From assembly GCA_016928995.1 (NCBI GenBank), contig JAFGJS010000151.1, positions 34,769 through 98,768 on the forward strand: a stretch of 64,000 bases of DNA, given 5' to 3'. The position numbers were made by a program, and so were the translations under genes. Shown here piece by piece: positions 54,706 through 63,932 of this stretch; position 1 is the first letter of the stretch; each line of letters begins with the position of its first letter. The DNA comes from Candidatus Sumerlaeota bacterium. GTDB lineage: Bacteria > Sumerlaeota > Sumerlaeia > JAFGJS01. The notes beneath the pieces were generated by a model that did no database searches, had not been told where the DNA came from, and worked only from the letters and a program-made list of their open reading frames with translations.

Positions 54706-57225
54706 TCAAGGGGATTGCGGGGAAGAATCTATATCCTTGCGGTTTGAGGACTTGGCGTCGCGGGAATCGGCGTCGTTGAGCATTTCATGGACTTTTTGGC
54801 AGACATCGGCGGTTCGCACGGGTTTTTGCATCCATGATGTTTGGGGATCATTTTCAAATTCGCCGTCAAGTGCGTCCAGACCATAGCCGCTCATGAATAA
54901 AATCGGCAGGGCGGGGTTGTTTTTGCGCAACTCCGAGGCCAGTTCGTTCCCATTCATGCGCGGCATGACGATATCCAATAACGCAAAGTTAATACTGGAA
55001 CTTTGGTCATGGTAGATTTGGCGCGCTTCTTCACCGTTGCCGGCGGCCAGCACATGATAACTTTCGCGTTCCAATGTCCGTTGGAGCAGATTGCGCACGA
55101 GACGTTCATCTTCCGCCAGCAGCACGGTTTTTTGGATGTTTTTGCCTTTGGCGGGGCGCTGGCGCAGGTCATGAGCGCGTTTGATTTGCGCCTTGGTGGC
55201 CACTGGCAGATAGATCTCAAAACAAGCGCCAGATCCTGGCTCGCTTTCCACGTTGATCAGTCCGTCATGTTGCTGAACGATGCTGTAGACAGTGGCGAGT
55301 CCCAGCCCGGCGCCGTGTCCGAATGGCTTGGTGGTGAAAAAAGGCTCGAAGATTCGCTCCATGATTCGCGGTTCAATGCCTTTCCCATTATCGCAAACAC
55401 GGATCTGAATGTAATCGCCGGTTCTGGCCCATTGGAGCGTTTCACAGGCCTCTTCCGTGAAGCGAACCTGGCTGGTCGAGATGCGGATGACGCCTTCCTT
55501 GGGCATGGCGTCGCGCGCATTCACGCACAGGTTCAACAGGATTTGCTCCACATGCCCAGAATCGGCGTAGACCAGCGGCAGTTTGTCGCCGGGATCAAAC
55601 TCGATCCGGATTTTTGCGCCGATCAGGCGCTTCAAAATATCTTTCAATTCGTTCACTTCGTCATTGATGTTCAGGCAATCCCAGTTGAGATGCTCGCGGC
55701 GGCCCATGGCCAGGAGCTTGCGCACCAGGGCGCTGGCGCGCATTGAGGCGTTGATGATCTCATCCAGGAATTCGCGGATCGGCTGCTGTGTGCAGATCTC
55801 ATTGATCGCAAGTTCAGAGTACCCCTGGATGGCCTGCAAGAGGTTGTTGAAATCATGCGCGATGCCTCCGGCAAGTTGGCCGACTGCATCCATTTTCTGC
55901 GAGTGCTGGAATTGGCGCTCCAGTTCCAGGTGTTTTTGTTCCGCACGGCGCCGCTCCAGTTCCGAGCCTGCGCGGATGGTGAAAATGCGGAGCAGATCCG
56001 AGGCGATGTTGGTTTCCCGCATCGGTTTGATGTCCATGACGCACAGCAAACCGAGCGGCTTTCCGGCGACGTCGCGAAACATGATGCCAAGGTAACTTTC
56101 AGCTTTCATTTCACGCAGTTCAACGGAGCCGGGATAGCGATCACGGAGGCCTTCCGGTATAATGCAGATTTCGTCGTTCAGCGCCATATGGCAGGGAGTG
56201 CAGGAGAGACGGTATTCGATGTTTTGGCCGAATCCATCACCTTTCCAGATGGCGTGCATCTTGGCGGTGTCGTCATCGATGATCTCAGCGATCATGGCGT
56301 AACGGACTTCGAGCGAGCGGGCTAACTGTTGAACCAGGCAGTGGAAAAAATCTTCTCCTGTGGCCTTCGCCGTGCCTTCATAAATGGATTTCACGAGTCG
56401 ATGGGTTTCGTGGCGCTCGGTTACATCAGTAAAAAACACCGCCATATTCATTGGCTCGGTTTGAAAGGCATGGAAATCATAAACGCCATGGACTTGATCA
56501 TCGGCGTAAACAAAGAATTCTTTTTGCCAGACGCCGCCTTCGCGCGCAATGCGGCGGCATTGGCTTGGGATATCCGTCTCCAATAGCGCCGGAAAAGCCT
56601 CTTCAATGGGAAGCCCGATTTTTTGCTGGCAGTCGGATTTCAAGATGCGCGTCGCGGCATCATTGGCGGCGATCAAACGCAAGGTTCCATCCTGCTCCAG
56701 CCGGTATTGCTGCGTGCCCATCGGCGAGGATTGGATGATGTTTTGGATGCGGCGCACGCCGTTGCGGATTTTATGATTCGCTTCGATCTGTTCGCTCAGA
56801 TCGGCGCTGATGAGCGTGACGCAATTCCGGCCGTCGATGCTGACGCATTGAGCGGTGTTATAGGTCCATAGCGGCGCGCTGGCGGCTTTGCGCGAATACC
56901 AGGTGAAAACAACTCGTTCTCCTTTGCAGGCGCGGTCGAAATACTGCTGAGCTTCGCGTTTCGTATAGGGCGGTTTTCCGCCGCGCTGCCGGAAAAAGCT
57001 CCAGCTGCGAGCCTTCGAGGAACTCAGGCCATACATCTCCAGCATGGCGCGATTGACATCGAGGGGATTGCCGGTTTTCGCGTCGACGATCAGCACTCCC
57101 TCGGCGATCGAGTTGAAAATAAATGCGCCTCCCGCGGCGGATTGCCGCAGGAAATTGCCGCAGGATGACTGATTAGAAACAGGCAAACGATCATTAGCGT
57201 TGAATATTTGATTGCCGGTGTTCAT
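54706..57225 (-). CDS. Cytosolic hybrid histidine kinase (PAS-PAS-GAF-HisKA-HATPase-REC)
   Basis: 839 residues from ATG 57225 (a TTG at 57258 is possible). No membrane helix. Two PAS domains (about 30-150 and 160-290), a GAF-like domain (about 300-450, containing SCTPCH), and an NtrB-type kinase core (GGIAHDFNNLLQ) follow. HATPase_c has NLCVNARDAM, RVCDNGKGIEP, FEPFFTTK and HGAGLGLATVYSI. The C-terminal receiver has the phospho-acceptor in ALLDIVMPRMNG. All motifs are intact, so it should autophosphorylate and pass phosphate to its own receiver. It lies 103 bp beyond the carA start, on the same strand. Confidence 0.94.
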   Translation of the reverse strand: MNTGNQIFNANDRLPVSNQSSCGNFLRQSAAGGAFIFNSIAEGVLIVDAKTGNPLDVNRAMLEMYGLSSSKARSWSFFRQRGGKPPYTKREAQQYFDRACKGERVVFTWYSRKAASAPLWTYNTAQCVSIDGRNCVTLISADLSEQIEANHKIRNGVRRIQNIIQSSPMGTQQYRLEQDGTLRLIAANDAATRILKSDCQQKIGLPIEEAFPALLETDIPSQCRRIAREGGVWQKEFFVYADDQVHGVYDFHAFQTEPMNMAVFFTDVTERHETHRLVKSIYEGTAKATGEDFFHCLVQQLARSLEVRYAMIAEIIDDDTAKMHAIWKGDGFGQNIEYRLSCTPCHMALNDEICIIPEGLRDRYPGSVELREMKAESYLGIMFRDVAGKPLGLLCVMDIKPMRETNIASDLLRIFTIRAGSELERRRAEQKHLELERQFQHSQKMDAVGQLAGGIAHDFNNLLQAIQGYSELAINEICTQQPIREFLDEIINASMRASALVRKLLAMGRREHLNWDCLNINDEVNELKDILKRLIGAKIRIEFDPGDKLPLVYADSGHVEQILLNLCVNARDAMPKEGVIRISTSQVRFTEEACETLQWARTGDYIQIRVCDNGKGIEPRIMERIFEPFFTTKPFGHGAGLGLATVYSIVQQHDGLINVESEPGSGACFEIYLPVATKAQIKRAHDLRQRPAKGKNIQKTVLLAEDERLVRNLLQRTLERESYHVLAAGNGEEARQIYHDQSSSINFALLDIVMPRMNGNELASELRKNNPALPILFMSGYGLDALDGEFENDPQTSWMQKPVRTADVCQKVHEMLNDADSRDAKSSNRKDIDSSPQSP

Positions 57226-57293
57226 GGAAACGCTTGTCGCATCACTTATTATTAACAATACATACCTGATATGTGGGTATTCTGGCGAGATGA

Positions 57294-57322
57294 ATTATAC
57301 CAGCATGCTGCTGGTAATTCAA
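57294..57322 (-). promoter_or_regulatory. sigma70-type promoter with palindromic spacer
   Basis: Read on the minus strand, TTGAAT (-35) and a perfect TATAAT (-10) are separated by exactly 17 bp. The spacer contains CCAGCAGCATGCTGG, an inverted repeat (CCAGCA/TGCTGG) that could be an operator. The transcript would begin near 57287, giving a leader of about 62 nt before the hybrid kinase start. Confidence 0.6.
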
Positions 57323-57600
57323 TGGAAAATTAACTGAAATGGTGATTATTTTTTGCCGGATTAATTGTAAACGATGTTAGGGGGATTGCCGTTTATCTTC
57401 AATCGACTGACAATGAATCGCTGAATAAAAAAAACCGAACCAACCGGTGGACTGTAGACTGAAGTATCGCTTGAATCGTGAAAAGATGAATAGGTGAATC
57501 CGGCCATTTGATTTTTTTTCAGGATAAAAGCATTGATTTTCAATATGATATGACGTTCAACGGCTGCGAATGGTTTTTTCAACGGAGATCATATTAAAGC

Positions 57601-57630
57601 TTGTCAAAAGTGGAAAGCGGTGTTTATAAT
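57601..57630 (+). promoter_or_regulatory. Promoter for the ECF sigma-factor operon
   Basis: TTGTCA (5/6) and a perfect TATAAT with an 18-bp spacer lie upstream of the sigma-factor gene; transcription would start near 57637. AAAGGGGAT serves as ribosome binding site. A sigma70-like promoter, rather than an ECF-type one, suggests the sigma gene is at least partly expressed constitutively. Confidence 0.65.
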
Positions 57631-57660
57631 AAGCCAACAATTTCCTGAAAGGGGATTGGT

Positions 57661-58272
57661 ATGGCGCTTGCGGAAATTCCTGTTGAATTGGTGGCGCGTA
57701 GTCGAGAAGGCGATCCTCAGGCGCTGAATGATTTGATTGTGGCGATCAGCACGGACTTGCGGCGCCTGATCTATAATCAGGTGCGCGACCCTGAAGAAGC
57801 GGATGAAATTATTCAGGAAGTGCTGATTCGCGTGTCGCGGCATCTGCACAATCTCAAGGACGTGAGCAAATTCCCATCCTGGGTGATGCGGATGACCTTC
57901 AACCAATGCTTTACGTTTCTGCGCAAAAAGTCACGCACATCAAACTTTTACTCCTTCGAGGAAGACATTGAGGTCGCGGAGGAGCAGACCGCTTTTGCTC
58001 CGTCGCGTTCGCACAATCCCCGCCAAATCATGATCCGTCGTGAAATTCGCCGTGAAATCGACGATGCAATTTTAGAATTACCCCCCCGTCAGCGCGCCGC
58101 TTTTTCATTGTTCCAGTTGGAAGGTTTGTCGATTAGAGAGATTGCCGATGTTTTGGGCACATCTGAGGGAGCGGTGAAGTTCAACATCCACCAAGCCCGC
58201 CAAAAATTAAAAAAAGCCCTAAACCATTTTCTAGACCGTAAGTCAAGTAATGTGGCAGTAGACGTTTATTGA
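57661..58272 (+). CDS. ECF RNA polymerase sigma factor
   Basis: 203 residues. Region 2 (SREGDPQALNDLI...LIYNQVRDPEEADEIIQEVLIRVSRHLHNL...PSWVMRMTFNQCFTFLRKK) and region 4 (LELPPRQRAAFSLFQLEGLSIREIADVLGTSEGAVKFNIHQARQKLKKAL) are separated by a linker of about 40 residues. The tail is short. It is the first gene of an operon with a zinc-finger anti-sigma protein 33 bp downstream and a large exported protein. The promoter with TATAAT stands 24 nt from the probable transcript start to the ATG. Confidence 0.95.
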   Translation: MALAEIPVELVARSREGDPQALNDLIVAISTDLRRLIYNQVRDPEEADEIIQEVLIRVSRHLHNLKDVSKFPSWVMRMTFNQCFTFLRKKSRTSNFYSFEEDIEVAEEQTAFAPSRSHNPRQIMIRREIRREIDDAILELPPRQRAAFSLFQLEGLSIREIADVLGTSEGAVKFNIHQARQKLKKALNHFLDRKSSNVAVDVY

Positions 58273-58305
58273 CCCGAAAAGCGTCTTGCTTGGGAAAGTC
58301 GATAG

Positions 58306-60000
58306 ATGAATTGCAAACGCGTGCTTGAACTATATGATATGTATCGCCAGGAGCAGCTGAGCGACAAGCAGATGCTGCGCCTGGAAGAGCATTTGGCGCA
58401 TTGTCCGAAATGCCGTCAGGAATATGAGGCCAATGAGGCGCTGGCGGCGTTGTTGATGGAGTATGTGGAGCCGCCTGCGGCGAATCCGTTGCAGAACCAA
58501 ATGTTGGCGAACCGCACACTGGAGGCGCTTCGCCGGCCTGCGCCACGCTTGGCATGGCTGCGGGAGGCTGTCCTCAACACGCGTCATGGCGCGGCGGCGT
58601 TGAAGCGCCGGTACGGGCAAGCGGCGGCGGCAGTGTGTCTGGCGTTGACCGCGGGCTTTCTATTCGCCAGGATGGGCGCGCATGGCGGCTCCCATGATGT
58701 GCGTTATGTGCCTGCGATCGCCAGCGCCAAAGACGTCAACAACCCTCAATCCAGGACGAATTTTCCGGTCGCCACCCCCGAAGAGATTGAATCGTTCGAA
58801 TATACGGAGCTTGCCTTGCGCGATGGCGTCTCCGACGGTTCCTCGAAAATGCTGGTTGGCAAGAGCATGTCGTATGAGGAAGCGCAGCAGGGAAACGCGG
58901 AGCTGCTCTCCATGAATCCGGTCGCGGAGTATGATCCCTTCAGCACGGACGCGCCGCCATGGGTCGGCGAGCCATACGGAGCAATCGCTCCTGCCAATGA
59001 GGCGCAGAAGCGCGCCAGCGGATATTATGTGATCAGCGCGGAGGCGCTGGAGCCGCTGGTTGACCGGCTTTCAGAGGCTTTGGATGAATACGATTATAAA
59101 GCCTTGTTCCGTGGCAAGGGGAGTGAATCTTCACCAATCGCCGTCTCCTCGTCCGGGACCGAGGCGAATATCATCGAGGCGACGTTGCAGAGCTTGCTGC
59201 GGTTGAAATGGGATTTGCGTCAGAACGGAGAACTCCAGGAATATCAAACGGCCATTCGGGAACTGGAGAACCGCTTGTGCGAGGCGCAGGTCGGAGTGGA
59301 AGATCGCAAAGCGTTGAAACTTTACTTCAGTGCGGAAGACGACCTGCTTTCCGGACGGCAGCAGGAAGCCCTGCAAAAGTATGCGCGCATTGCGGATGGG
59401 CGTCAGGGCACGATGCTGGCGGCCTTATCCCATTTCAACATGGGGAATATTCAGTTTGAATTGACCGATTTCGAAGCGGCATGCCGCGAGTATTGGACGT
59501 GCCTGCGCGATTATAAGCAGCATTTTTCAGACGACCGTCAGGCCATGATTCAAACGCGCCTGCAGCGTATTGACGAGAACCGTGAATTTGGCTTTGAGCC
59601 GCTCCGGTTGTATCTCACCGCGCAGCAAACCTCGGATGAGGACGCTTTCGAAAATTATACGGAACTCTTGCGGAAATATCCCACGAACGCGATTGCATCC
59701 AACGCCATTGAAGCCCTGCGCCGCATGGCCCTGGAGCCGAAGCCGACCGTGCATTCCGCCGATTGGATCCATCCCGTCCTGCGGGAACTGGAACTCTTCA
59801 GAAAGAACAATCCCCGGCTTCCGGCGGCTGTCAATGCGCAATTGGCGTATGGGGACATCGTCATGCACCGCCTGCATAATTTCAATCAGGCCCGTTTGGA
59901 GTACGGACGCGTTTTTGACATGACTCAGGACACGGCTGCGCTGTCTACGGCGCGCGAACGGCTGAAAACCTTGTCTGAGTTGGAGACGCTGTCCCGTTGA
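58306..60000 (+). CDS. Zinc-finger anti-sigma protein with TPR-like C-terminal region
   Basis: 564 residues. The N-terminus is an anti-sigma zinc-binding domain with His29-x3-Cys33-x2-Cys36 in EEHLAHCPKC and an earlier Cys3. One membrane helix lies at about 105-122. The large outer part (about 130-564) is helical and TPR-like (LKLYFSAEDDLLSGRQQEALQKYARIADG, ALSHFNMGNIQFELTDFEAACREYW). It probably holds the ECF sigma factor at the membrane and senses an envelope signal. At 564 residues it is longer than usual anti-sigma proteins because of the TPR-like part. Confidence 0.85.
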   Translation: MNCKRVLELYDMYRQEQLSDKQMLRLEEHLAHCPKCRQEYEANEALAALLMEYVEPPAANPLQNQMLANRTLEALRRPAPRLAWLREAVLNTRHGAAALKRRYGQAAAAVCLALTAGFLFARMGAHGGSHDVRYVPAIASAKDVNNPQSRTNFPVATPEEIESFEYTELALRDGVSDGSSKMLVGKSMSYEEAQQGNAELLSMNPVAEYDPFSTDAPPWVGEPYGAIAPANEAQKRASGYYVISAEALEPLVDRLSEALDEYDYKALFRGKGSESSPIAVSSSGTEANIIEATLQSLLRLKWDLRQNGELQEYQTAIRELENRLCEAQVGVEDRKALKLYFSAEDDLLSGRQQEALQKYARIADGRQGTMLAALSHFNMGNIQFELTDFEAACREYWTCLRDYKQHFSDDRQAMIQTRLQRIDENREFGFEPLRLYLTAQQTSDEDAFENYTELLRKYPTNAIASNAIEALRRMALEPKPTVHSADWIHPVLRELELFRKNNPRLPAAVNAQLAYGDIVMHRLHNFNQARLEYGRVFDMTQDTAALSTARERLKTLSELETLSR

Positions 60001-62306
60001 GCTCATCCAAACGCTACGCAATCCGGATGCTCTTTTTCATCGGCATGCTCCCATTGGCCGTTACGGCGGTCCGAGCCAATCCTCAACAACAATCCCCTGT
60101 TCCCGCTCCCTACATGGTAGGCAAGCCATCCCGCACGGTGGACGCCTGGCTGCTTTCACACAGCCAAAAGGCGATTGAATTGGTGCAATTGCACGGCGGG
60201 CGTCTGAGCAAGGACCTGCCCAAGAACGCCGCCGTTCCATTGGAACCGGGGCTTTTTTTCCACAAGGGGGGCGAGCCGTGGTTCATCTCCTTGCGTCAAA
60301 TCGAACGATTACGGTTCAATCCCTGCGGCGAGCGCACGATTTATTCCGATGAGGAAACCCGTTGTATCAACCTGGGCGGGGGTGAGGAAATGATGCCAGA
60401 GCCTCCCGGATGGGAATCAGACGTGCGGGATAATCCGCTTTGGCAACGCGCACATGAAGCTTCGCCGAATTATCAATGGATCTGTCTTCCGGGCGCCAAA
60501 TGGATCTGGTCCCATGATGATGATGTGGATGCGCAGGAACCGGCTGATGAGGCGGCGTTGTTCCGCCGCGTTTTTCGCACTTATCCGGCGGAGGAACGGC
60601 TGCTTCGCGCGACGTTGGAAGCGACCTGCGACGCGGGGCTTGACGCAGTCTATCTGAATGGACAGCCGATCCTGCGCGAACGGCGTCCATTGACCGGCGA
60701 GGCGGTTCGCTGGGACGTCACGGGGATGCTGCGGAGCGGCGAGAACCTGCTGGCCATCCGCGCCTACAATACTCCCGCCGAGGACCTGGACGCCACGGGC
60801 TTGGCTTTTCGGCTCAAGATTGAATATATCGAACAGCCGCAGGGCGAGGAGCCCTTGCCGCCGCGACACGGCGTTGTAGCCCGCATGCTCAACGGCGATT
60901 TGATCAAGGCTCAGCAGCTCAGAATCCGTGAGGATGAAGTTCTCTTGCGCGGCGCCGGGGCTGATTGGACCTTCAATTGTGATTTTGTCGAATGGGCGGA
61001 ATGCTTCTATACGGACGATAGCACGGTTTGGTCCGGCCGGTTTTCACGGATAATCAACGGTGTGAAAGATTGGGTGGCGGATTCCAGCGGCAATGCGCTC
61101 CGCACAATGCAGGCTGTTGAATTGACTCCATTGCAAGGAGTGAGCGCGCATGGCGTGATCCCGCTGGATGGCCAGTTCAGCGAAGGCGAAACGCTGGAGA
61201 GCGGCCACAACGGTCTGCGGGTGCAGCCGAAATTCGGCCGCGTCAGCACACTGCCATTCAGCGCGTTAAAACGGATTTATCTCAACGCCCATCCCGACAA
61301 CGACAGTTATTATCTGATGGATAATAATCCGCTGCTCTGCCGGCTGACCTTGATTAACGGGAGTTCCGTGACGGGTCAGCTCGAAATGTTGAATCCGAAC
61401 AAGACGGCGCTGACGCCGCAAAGCGGCGCGACATGCTATTTCGACACCGGTCAGGTGCAGGAGATTGTCTTTCTGCGCCAGCCGGATATCTATTTCAGCG
61501 GCGCCATTGAGCATTTCTGGCCCAGGACGAAGCCCAAGACCATCGCGCTGATCGGTGAACGGAAAAAGGGCGAGCTATTGGCCGGTGTGCAGCCCATCAT
61601 TGTGTTGCAGAAAATCGCCGCGGAATACGGCTTCGAGATTCAATGGCTCAGTCCGGCGGATTTGGTCAATGACGCCCAGTTCAACGTGGATAAATTTTCG
61701 ATTCTGGTCAACCTGGATGAAAACGGGAGCCTGTATCGCACCTTTTATATCGAGAACGATGTGACGGAGTCGCTGAAACTGTTCATCGACAACGGAGGCT
61801 GTTTCATCCAATGCGGTTTGGGCATGCCCTTCAAGTACGCCTTCAGCCGCAAAAGCGGCGTTTGGGCGCGCGAGCTGGATGAAAACCGGTTTAACGTGCA
61901 ATTGGAAACATCGATTGTCGATATCGCCGCTCGCCAACCGGGAGTGATACCATTCGACCTGCCGCCCAAGCCGGAAAACATGCTGACCTTTGTGAAGATT
62001 TGCGATGATTCATGGGCGCAACTCTTGCCCGGGCGCATCCCGTTCGATGTCTTGAAGGACGCCCGGTTTCGTCCTATCGTGGCGCCGGATGATCTGGAGG
62101 AGCCGGAGCGATTTACGCCGGTGTATCGCCTGATCGACGCGCAAGGTCGCGATTACGGCGTGGCGATGGCCTTGATTCGAGGCAAAAATGGCAGCGGCGA
62201 CCGTGCGTATATCGCCTCGCCATTGGCGCGCAGCATGGCTCGCTCCGAACCCTCCATGAAATTCCTCATCCCCGCCGTGATCCTTGCCGCGGTTCAAAAT
62301 GACTGA
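59997..62306 (+). CDS. Large exported protein with galactose-binding-like domain
   Basis: 769 residues from TTG 59997, which overlaps the stop of the previous gene by 4 nt and gives a basic n-region to the signal peptide; ATG 60027 is an alternative. A Sec signal (FFIGMLPLAVTAVRA) is followed by a beta-rich region, a jelly-roll-like part (about 150-285: WIWSHDDDVDAQEPADEAALFRRVF, AVYLNGQPILRERRPLTG) and a C-terminal alpha/beta part (about 500-760). I do not recognise a precise family. As the third gene of the sigma operon, it may be a target or sensor partner of the ECF system. Confidence 0.7.
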   Translation: MSSSKRYAIRMLFFIGMLPLAVTAVRANPQQQSPVPAPYMVGKPSRTVDAWLLSHSQKAIELVQLHGGRLSKDLPKNAAVPLEPGLFFHKGGEPWFISLRQIERLRFNPCGERTIYSDEETRCINLGGGEEMMPEPPGWESDVRDNPLWQRAHEASPNYQWICLPGAKWIWSHDDDVDAQEPADEAALFRRVFRTYPAEERLLRATLEATCDAGLDAVYLNGQPILRERRPLTGEAVRWDVTGMLRSGENLLAIRAYNTPAEDLDATGLAFRLKIEYIEQPQGEEPLPPRHGVVARMLNGDLIKAQQLRIREDEVLLRGAGADWTFNCDFVEWAECFYTDDSTVWSGRFSRIINGVKDWVADSSGNALRTMQAVELTPLQGVSAHGVIPLDGQFSEGETLESGHNGLRVQPKFGRVSTLPFSALKRIYLNAHPDNDSYYLMDNNPLLCRLTLINGSSVTGQLEMLNPNKTALTPQSGATCYFDTGQVQEIVFLRQPDIYFSGAIEHFWPRTKPKTIALIGERKKGELLAGVQPIIVLQKIAAEYGFEIQWLSPADLVNDAQFNVDKFSILVNLDENGSLYRTFYIENDVTESLKLFIDNGGCFIQCGLGMPFKYAFSRKSGVWARELDENRFNVQLETSIVDIAARQPGVIPFDLPPKPENMLTFVKICDDSWAQLLPGRIPFDVLKDARFRPIVAPDDLEEPERFTPVYRLIDAQGRDYGVAMALIRGKNGSGDRAYIASPLARSMARSEPSMKFLIPAVILAAVQND

Positions 62307-62339
62307 AGTGCATAATTCTAACGTGGTTTGCTGCTATAT

Positions 62340-62377
62340 AAATACACCCGCAAGCGTTCTGACTTGCGGGTGTATTT
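62340..62377. terminator. Bidirectional intrinsic terminator
   Basis: A perfect 15-bp stem AAATACACCCGCAAG/CTTGCGGGTGTATTT (62340-62354, 62363-62377) with an 8-nt loop between convergent genes. The AT-rich stem ends provide A and T runs on both strands. Confidence 0.92.
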
Positions 62378-62393
62378 ATTTGTGGTTCGAGGA

Positions 62394-63695
62394 TTATTTG
62401 ATCGCTGCGGAGATCGCCTGATCGATATCGGACAGAATGTCGTCGATGTTTTCGATGCCGATGGAGAGGCGGATGAGTTCGGGTTTGATGCCGCCGGCCA
62501 ACTGCTCCTCCTCGGAGAGCTGCGAGTGCGTCGTGCTGGCCGGATGGATCGCCAGGCTCTTTGCGTCGCCGATGTTCGCCAAGTGCGAGAAGAGTTTCAG
62601 TGCCTCGATGAATTTCGCACCCGCCGCCTTGCCGCCCTGGATGCCGAAAACGACCATGCCGCCAAAGCCGTTCTTCAGATATTTTTGTGCAATGTCGTGC
62701 TGAGGATCATCCTTCAGGCCTGGATAGCGCACCCATTCAACGCCCTTGCGGTCTTTCAGGTGTTTCGCCACGGCCATCGCATTGTCGCATTGTCGCTGCA
62801 CGCGCAAGGGGAGCGTTTCGATGCCCTGCATCGCCATCCAGGCGTTGTCGGGCGAGATGCATGCGCCGAGGTTGCGCAACGGCACGAGGCGCATGCGCAT
62901 GATAAACGGCGGCAGACCAAGGGCGGCGATATCCGGACCGAATCGCAGATCGTGATAGCTTCCTTCGGGCTCATTGAACAGCGGGAATTTTTCCGGCTCT
63001 TTGGTGAAGTCGAAGGTGTTCGCATCGACACACACGCCTCCGATCATCGTGCCATGGCCGCTCAGCCATTTCGTTAGCGAATGGCAGACGATGTTGGCGC
63101 CGTGCTCGATGGGGCGCAGCAGGTACGGAGTGGTGAAGGTCGAATCCACGATGAGCGGCACGCCATGCGCCTTGGCAATGTCCGCCACCGCCGCCATATC
63201 GGTGACGTTGAGCGCCGGATTGCTCACGGTTTCGCAGAAGATCGCGCGTGTTTTGGGCGTGATGGCCTTGGCGTAATTTTCTGGATCGCGTCCGTCCACC
63301 CAGTTGACCTTGACGCCGAACTGCGGGTGGATGTTGTTGAACATCGTATATGTGCCGCCGTACAGGTCGTTGGCCGATACGATCTCGTCGCCCTGCTGAC
63401 AGATGTTGATGATCGCATAATGAACCGCCGCCGTGCCTGATGAAACGGCCAGCGCCGCGGCGCCGCCCTCCAGCGCGGCCATGCGTTTTTCCAGCACGTC
63501 CTGCGTCGGGTTCATCAAGCGCGTGTAGATGTTGCCCAGTTCCTTCAAGGCGAAAAGATTCGCCGCGTGCTCCGTATCCCGGAAGAGATACGAAGAAGTC
63601 CGGTGCAGCGGCACGGCGCGCGCCATGCTCGCGTCGATTTCCTGACCTGCGTGCAGGCACAGGGTTTCAATCTTGTATGTAGAAGCGTCTCCCAT
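62394..63695 (-). CDS. metY: O-acetylhomoserine sulfhydrylase (PLP, Cys/Met metabolism)
   Basis: 433 residues from ATG 63695, which has AGGATGG five bases upstream. PLP enzyme that makes homocysteine (or methionine) from O-acetylhomoserine and sulfide (or methanethiol). Motifs include TSSYLFRDTEHAANLF, YTRLMNPTQDVLEKRMAALEGG, the cofactor-contacting AVSSGTAAVHYAI and NDLYGGTYTMFNN, and the Schiff-base Lys in CHSLTKWLSGHGTMIGG. The C-terminal IHPASTTHSQLSEEEQLAGG marks the O-acetylhomoserine-type subfamily rather than cystathionine beta-lyase. No SAM-responsive riboswitch was recognised in the 5' region. Confidence 0.94.
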   Translation of the reverse strand: MGDASTYKIETLCLHAGQEIDASMARAVPLHRTSSYLFRDTEHAANLFALKELGNIYTRLMNPTQDVLEKRMAALEGGAAALAVSSGTAAVHYAIINICQQGDEIVSANDLYGGTYTMFNNIHPQFGVKVNWVDGRDPENYAKAITPKTRAIFCETVSNPALNVTDMAAVADIAKAHGVPLIVDSTFTTPYLLRPIEHGANIVCHSLTKWLSGHGTMIGGVCVDANTFDFTKEPEKFPLFNEPEGSYHDLRFGPDIAALGLPPFIMRMRLVPLRNLGACISPDNAWMAMQGIETLPLRVQRQCDNAMAVAKHLKDRKGVEWVRYPGLKDDPQHDIAQKYLKNGFGGMVVFGIQGGKAAGAKFIEALKLFSHLANIGDAKSLAIHPASTTHSQLSEEEQLAGGIKPELIRLSIGIENIDDILSDIDQAISAAIK

Positions 63696-63932
63696 AATTT
63701 CCATCCTTTTCGCTGCGTATTCATGATCTGCGTGCGATAATGAGATCCTATTTTGCTAGATGGCGTATCGTGTATGCCTTTAACGATACAGAATCCGCTT
63801 TTCTAAAGTGCTTTGCCAGGAAACGCAATCATTTTTTTCAGGAATGCTGTATTCGGGATTAGTCAAAAATAATATTCAACCAAAATGCAAAGAGGTCGTC
63901 TAATCGTCTAATCGGGGCGCAACTCTCTTCAG

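Larger units (their letters stand above)
57226..57660. other. Intergenic region between the divergent kinase and sigma-factor genes
   Basis: 435 bp holding both promoters listed separately. A possible open frame of 73 codons on the minus strand at 57361-57582 lacks a ribosome binding site and family features, so I do not call it. Confidence 0.55.

Noticed and set aside
57361..57582. 73-codon minus-strand frame between the kinase and sigma-factor genes
   Set aside because: No ribosome binding site and no recognisable features; it overlaps the region expected to hold regulatory DNA.
63896..63914. Short tandem repeat CGTCTAAT x2 as an attachment site
   Set aside because: Two copies of an 8-mer are too short to support an integration site, and no integrase or tRNA gene lies nearby.
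63696..63932. SAM-responsive riboswitch upstream of the metY-type gene
   Set aside because: No recognisable SAM-I, SAM-II or SAH core pattern was found; only a weak 6-bp hairpin with GTATCG/CGATAC is present.
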